From contig JAEDLR010000017.1 of assembly GCA_016295145.1 (NCBI GenBank), forward strand, positions 1 through 31,886: DNA of 31,886 nt, in the 5' to 3' direction. Of this stretch, positions 30,008 to 31,886 are shown one piece after another. Every line of letters begins with the position of its first letter. The stretch's first letter is position 1. This DNA comes from Oscillospiraceae bacterium. Its GTDB lineage: Bacteria > Bacillota > Clostridia > Oscillospirales > Ruminococcaceae. Under the pieces are notes generated by a model. It ran no database searches. It was given only the letters and a program-made list of their open reading frames with translations, and was not told the DNA's origin. The translations under genes and the position numbers were made by a program.

Positions 30008-31886
30008 ATGTCTGAGTGGAATCTGTGTTACGGCTGCATGGAAACAAAGAGCGGAGAGAGTATCTGCCCCCATTGCGGCTATCAGGAAGGCAGTACCGTG
30101 CTGGCAGCGCATCTTGCACCCGGCACCATGCTCCATGATCGCTATCTGGTGGGCAAGGCACTCACCCACAACGGTGAAGGCATTACCTATATCGCTTATG
30201 ACGGAAATATCGGCTGCAAGGTACTCATCCGCGAATATATGCCTGAACAGCTTTGCTCCCGTGTACCGAACAGCACCCTCATCAATGTGAATTATAATCA
30301 TCTTGCGCAGTATAAAGCGTTGATGGCAGAATATACCGAGCTGAACAAATCCCTGGCGCGCCTGAGAAGTTTAAGCCATCTTGATCCTGCACTGGATCTG
30401 TTTGCCGAGAACAATACCACCTACGCCGTATACGAGTTTCCCGAGGGGCAGTCGCTGCTTTCCTATCTAAAGGAAAATGCAGGAGAACTTAGTTGGAAAA
30501 CCGTCAGCAAGATGTTTCCGCCGCTGTTTACAACGCTGAGTCTGCTGCACAACGCAGGCTTGCTGCACCGCGGCATCAGCCCGGAGACGATTTTTGTCAC
30601 CGATAAGGGCACATTAAAGCTTAGCGGGTTCTGCATTTCTGCCGTGCGCACCAACGATACGGAGCTGGATGCGGAGCTCTATGACGGCTATGCCGCCCCC
30701 GAACAGTATTTCGCAGACCGCCAACAGGGTACCTGGACGGATGTTTACGGCATCTGTGCGGTGCTGTACCGTATGCTCACAGGCTGCCGCGCCACCGACG
30801 CCAATACCCGTCAGGATTATGACAATCTTGTGCCCCCTGTGGAGCTGAACAGCCGCGTACCTGTCCATGTTTCCGATGCGATCATGCGGGGTCTTGCACT
30901 GGATGCCAATGACCGTATACGCAGCGTGACAGATCTTGTGACCCTGCTGTTTGACGAGGCACCCGATGAGGATCATACCGCAGCGGCACCGGTGCTGCCT
31001 GCACAGCCTGCCGGCTCTACTACGGTGTTCAATCCTGCAACGGCAAACGCCAGGGCACAGCAGCTTGCCGCCGATGAACAGCATCGTCCCCACAGCGCAA
31101 AGCCGCACACGCAGGAAACGGTCGCCCACAAAAAGGCACCCCATCACGAGCCGGAAACAATCAGCTTCATTGAGCGCATCCGTGTGCCGCTGATTATTGG
31201 TCTGCTGCTTACCATTATCATTATCATTGTGGTGGTGTTCTTTCAGCAGGCGTTCGGTGATAAAGAGGAAAGCTCCCTTGTGCAAAACAGTTCCTCGGCA
31301 TCCGATAACATCATCGAGGTTTCCAGCAAAGAGGATACGACCAGTTTTCCGCGCTATGACAGCGTGATGCCAAAGCTGGTGGGACAGTACTACCAGATCA
31401 AAAAGACCGAGATGGCTGGCTGGCTGGAGCTGGAGCCTGAGTATGTCTACAGCGAGGAGTACAGCAACGGCATCATCATCTGGCAGGAGATCGACGAGGG
31501 TGCCGAGTTTATGAGCGGCTCTACCATGAAGGTGCAGGTCAGCATGGGCACCTCCAAAAAGGCACTGCCCCAGTTTACGGGCTACGCGCTTTCTGGGTAT
31601 GTGGCAAAGCTGCAAGAACTTGGCTTCGTCATCAACAGCCAGGAGAGCAATCCCGATGAGGATGCCCCCGTGCAGAAGATGATCTATAAAACCAAGGTGG
31701 ATTACAACTACCCCAACGGTCATGTATGCGCCGTAGAGCCTGCCGTGGGTACGGAAATTGATCTGCTGGATGAATACACCATCGTGATCTGGTACGCCGA
31801 AAATCCTGAGGTCACCACAACCACCTCTGCCACCGATGTCACCGGCGGAGAGGGCGGCGAAAACACATCCACCTCTACCACCACCA
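30008..31886 (+). CDS. Membrane kinase-like (pseudokinase) protein with zinc ribbon and PASTA domains, 3' end outside window
   Basis: Open frame to the window end (626 residues so far). ATG 30008 follows AGAAGGAGAAG. Domains: zinc ribbon (LCYGC ... CPHCGY, Cys 7, 10, 20, 23), kinase-like domain (about 40-315), basic/His linker, TM helix (about 394-412), and two PASTA-type repeats (about 451-515 and 519-595) facing outward, then a Thr/Gly-rich stretch. Related clostridial proteins have zinc ribbon, HRD kinase and FHA/PASTA parts. Here catalytic residues are lost: the VAIK Lys is Arg75 (VLIREYMP), HRD is HRG (Gly189), the catalytic-loop Asn is absent (ISPETIFV), and DFG is SGF (Gly207). The APE motif (YAAPEQYF) and DVYGICAVLYRMLTG are kept, so the fold survives but not phosphotransfer. 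Probably a cell-wall-sensing scaffold. Not a standard PknB, which would need all three residues. Confidence 0.88.
   Translation, partial: MSEWNLCYGCMETKSGESICPHCGYQEGSTVLAAHLAPGTMLHDRYLVGKALTHNGEGITYIAYDGNIGCKVLIREYMPEQLCSRVPNSTLINVNYNHLAQYKALMAEYTELNKSLARLRSLSHLDPALDLFAENNTTYAVYEFPEGQSLLSYLKENAGELSWKTVSKMFPPLFTTLSLLHNAGLLHRGISPETIFVTDKGTLKLSGFCISAVRTNDTELDAELYDGYAAPEQYFADRQQGTWTDVYGICAVLYRMLTGCRATDANTRQDYDNLVPPVELNSRVPVHVSDAIMRGLALDANDRIRSVTDLVTLLFDEAPDEDHTAAAPVLPAQPAGSTTVFNPATANARAQQLAADEQHRPHSAKPHTQETVAHKKAPHHEPETISFIERIRVPLIIGLLLTIIIIIVVVFFQQAFGDKEESSLVQNSSSASDNIIEVSSKEDTTSFPRYDSVMPKLVGQYYQIKKTEMAGWLELEPEYVYSEEYSNGIIIWQEIDEGAEFMSGSTMKVQVSMGTSKKALPQFTGYALSGYVAKLQELGFVINSQESNPDEDAPVQKMIYKTKVDYNYPNGHVCAVEPAVGTEIDLLDEYTIVIWYAENPEVTTTTSATDVTGGEGGENTSTSTTT

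Noticed and set aside
30614..31723. 369-codon minus-strand frame opposite the pseudokinase
   Set aside because: Shadow; the plus frame carries the zinc ribbon, kinase-like, TM and PASTA signatures with a ribosome site and promoter.

Overview
The window looks like a chromosomal segment of a cellulosome-type gut Clostridium of the genus Ruminococcus (R. champanellensis / R. flavefaciens type). This is inferred from two secreted plant-wall enzymes ending in type-I dockerins of the Ruminococcus style (GDV-C-DG ... LLxRFxxED ... second Ca loop), long Thr-rich linkers, hrcA-grpE-dnaK-dnaJ order with a CIRCE operator, a SCIFF ranthipeptide locus, a two-gene SUF (SMS-like) Fe-S module and a GC-rich codon style. 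No phage, transposon or CRISPR array was seen.

Layout. 1-290: three tRNA genes (Gly partial, Arg, His) and a terminator. 257-889 (minus): a dipicolinate synthase A gene cut off next to tRNA-His. 1000-6026 (minus): heat-shock operon hrcA-grpE-dnaK, with dnaJ behind its own promoter; CIRCE lies at the hrcA start. 6161-8703 (plus): pectate lyase PL1 + CBM77-like + dockerin. 8777-12126 (minus): apparent operon of a YbjN-like protein, a two-TM protein, a 121-aa unknown, a TatD-linked radical SAM protein and a GH5-like lipoprotein glycosidase. 12181-15499 (plus): SPFH/zinc-ribbon, zinc-ribbon membrane and TPM-domain proteins, resembling Bacillus YdjI/YdjG/YdjH. 15581-17366: sufC plus a single SufB/D. 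17390-17437: a double-hairpin repeat. 17518-19903: GH9 cellulase + CBM3c + dockerin. 19978-22250 (minus): a TIGR04086-like membrane protein, the SCIFF peptide and its radical SAM maturase. 22459-24529 (plus): tgt and a PP2C phosphatase. 24703-29790 (plus): two M42 peptidases, a GNAT protein, a methionine gamma-lyase-family PLP enzyme and a single-TM unknown. 29866 to end: a zinc-ribbon/kinase-like/TM/PASTA protein that continues beyond the window.

How they work together. The pectate lyase and the GH9 would be attached to a cell-surface scaffoldin by their dockerins and degrade pectin and cellulose, while the GH5-like lipoprotein, which has no dockerin, would stay on the membrane. The heat-shock, SUF, tgt and SCIFF modules are housekeeping or broadly conserved clostridial modules. 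The most unusual items are the membrane PASTA protein whose kinase domain has lost all three catalytic residues (a pseudokinase), the truncated dpaA beside a tRNA-His carrying two stem mismatches, and short tandem repeats at the promoters of the pectate lyase and pseudokinase genes. I did not find a clear, wholly new multi-gene system; the best candidates are the pseudokinase and the YbjN/2TM/121-aa cluster.
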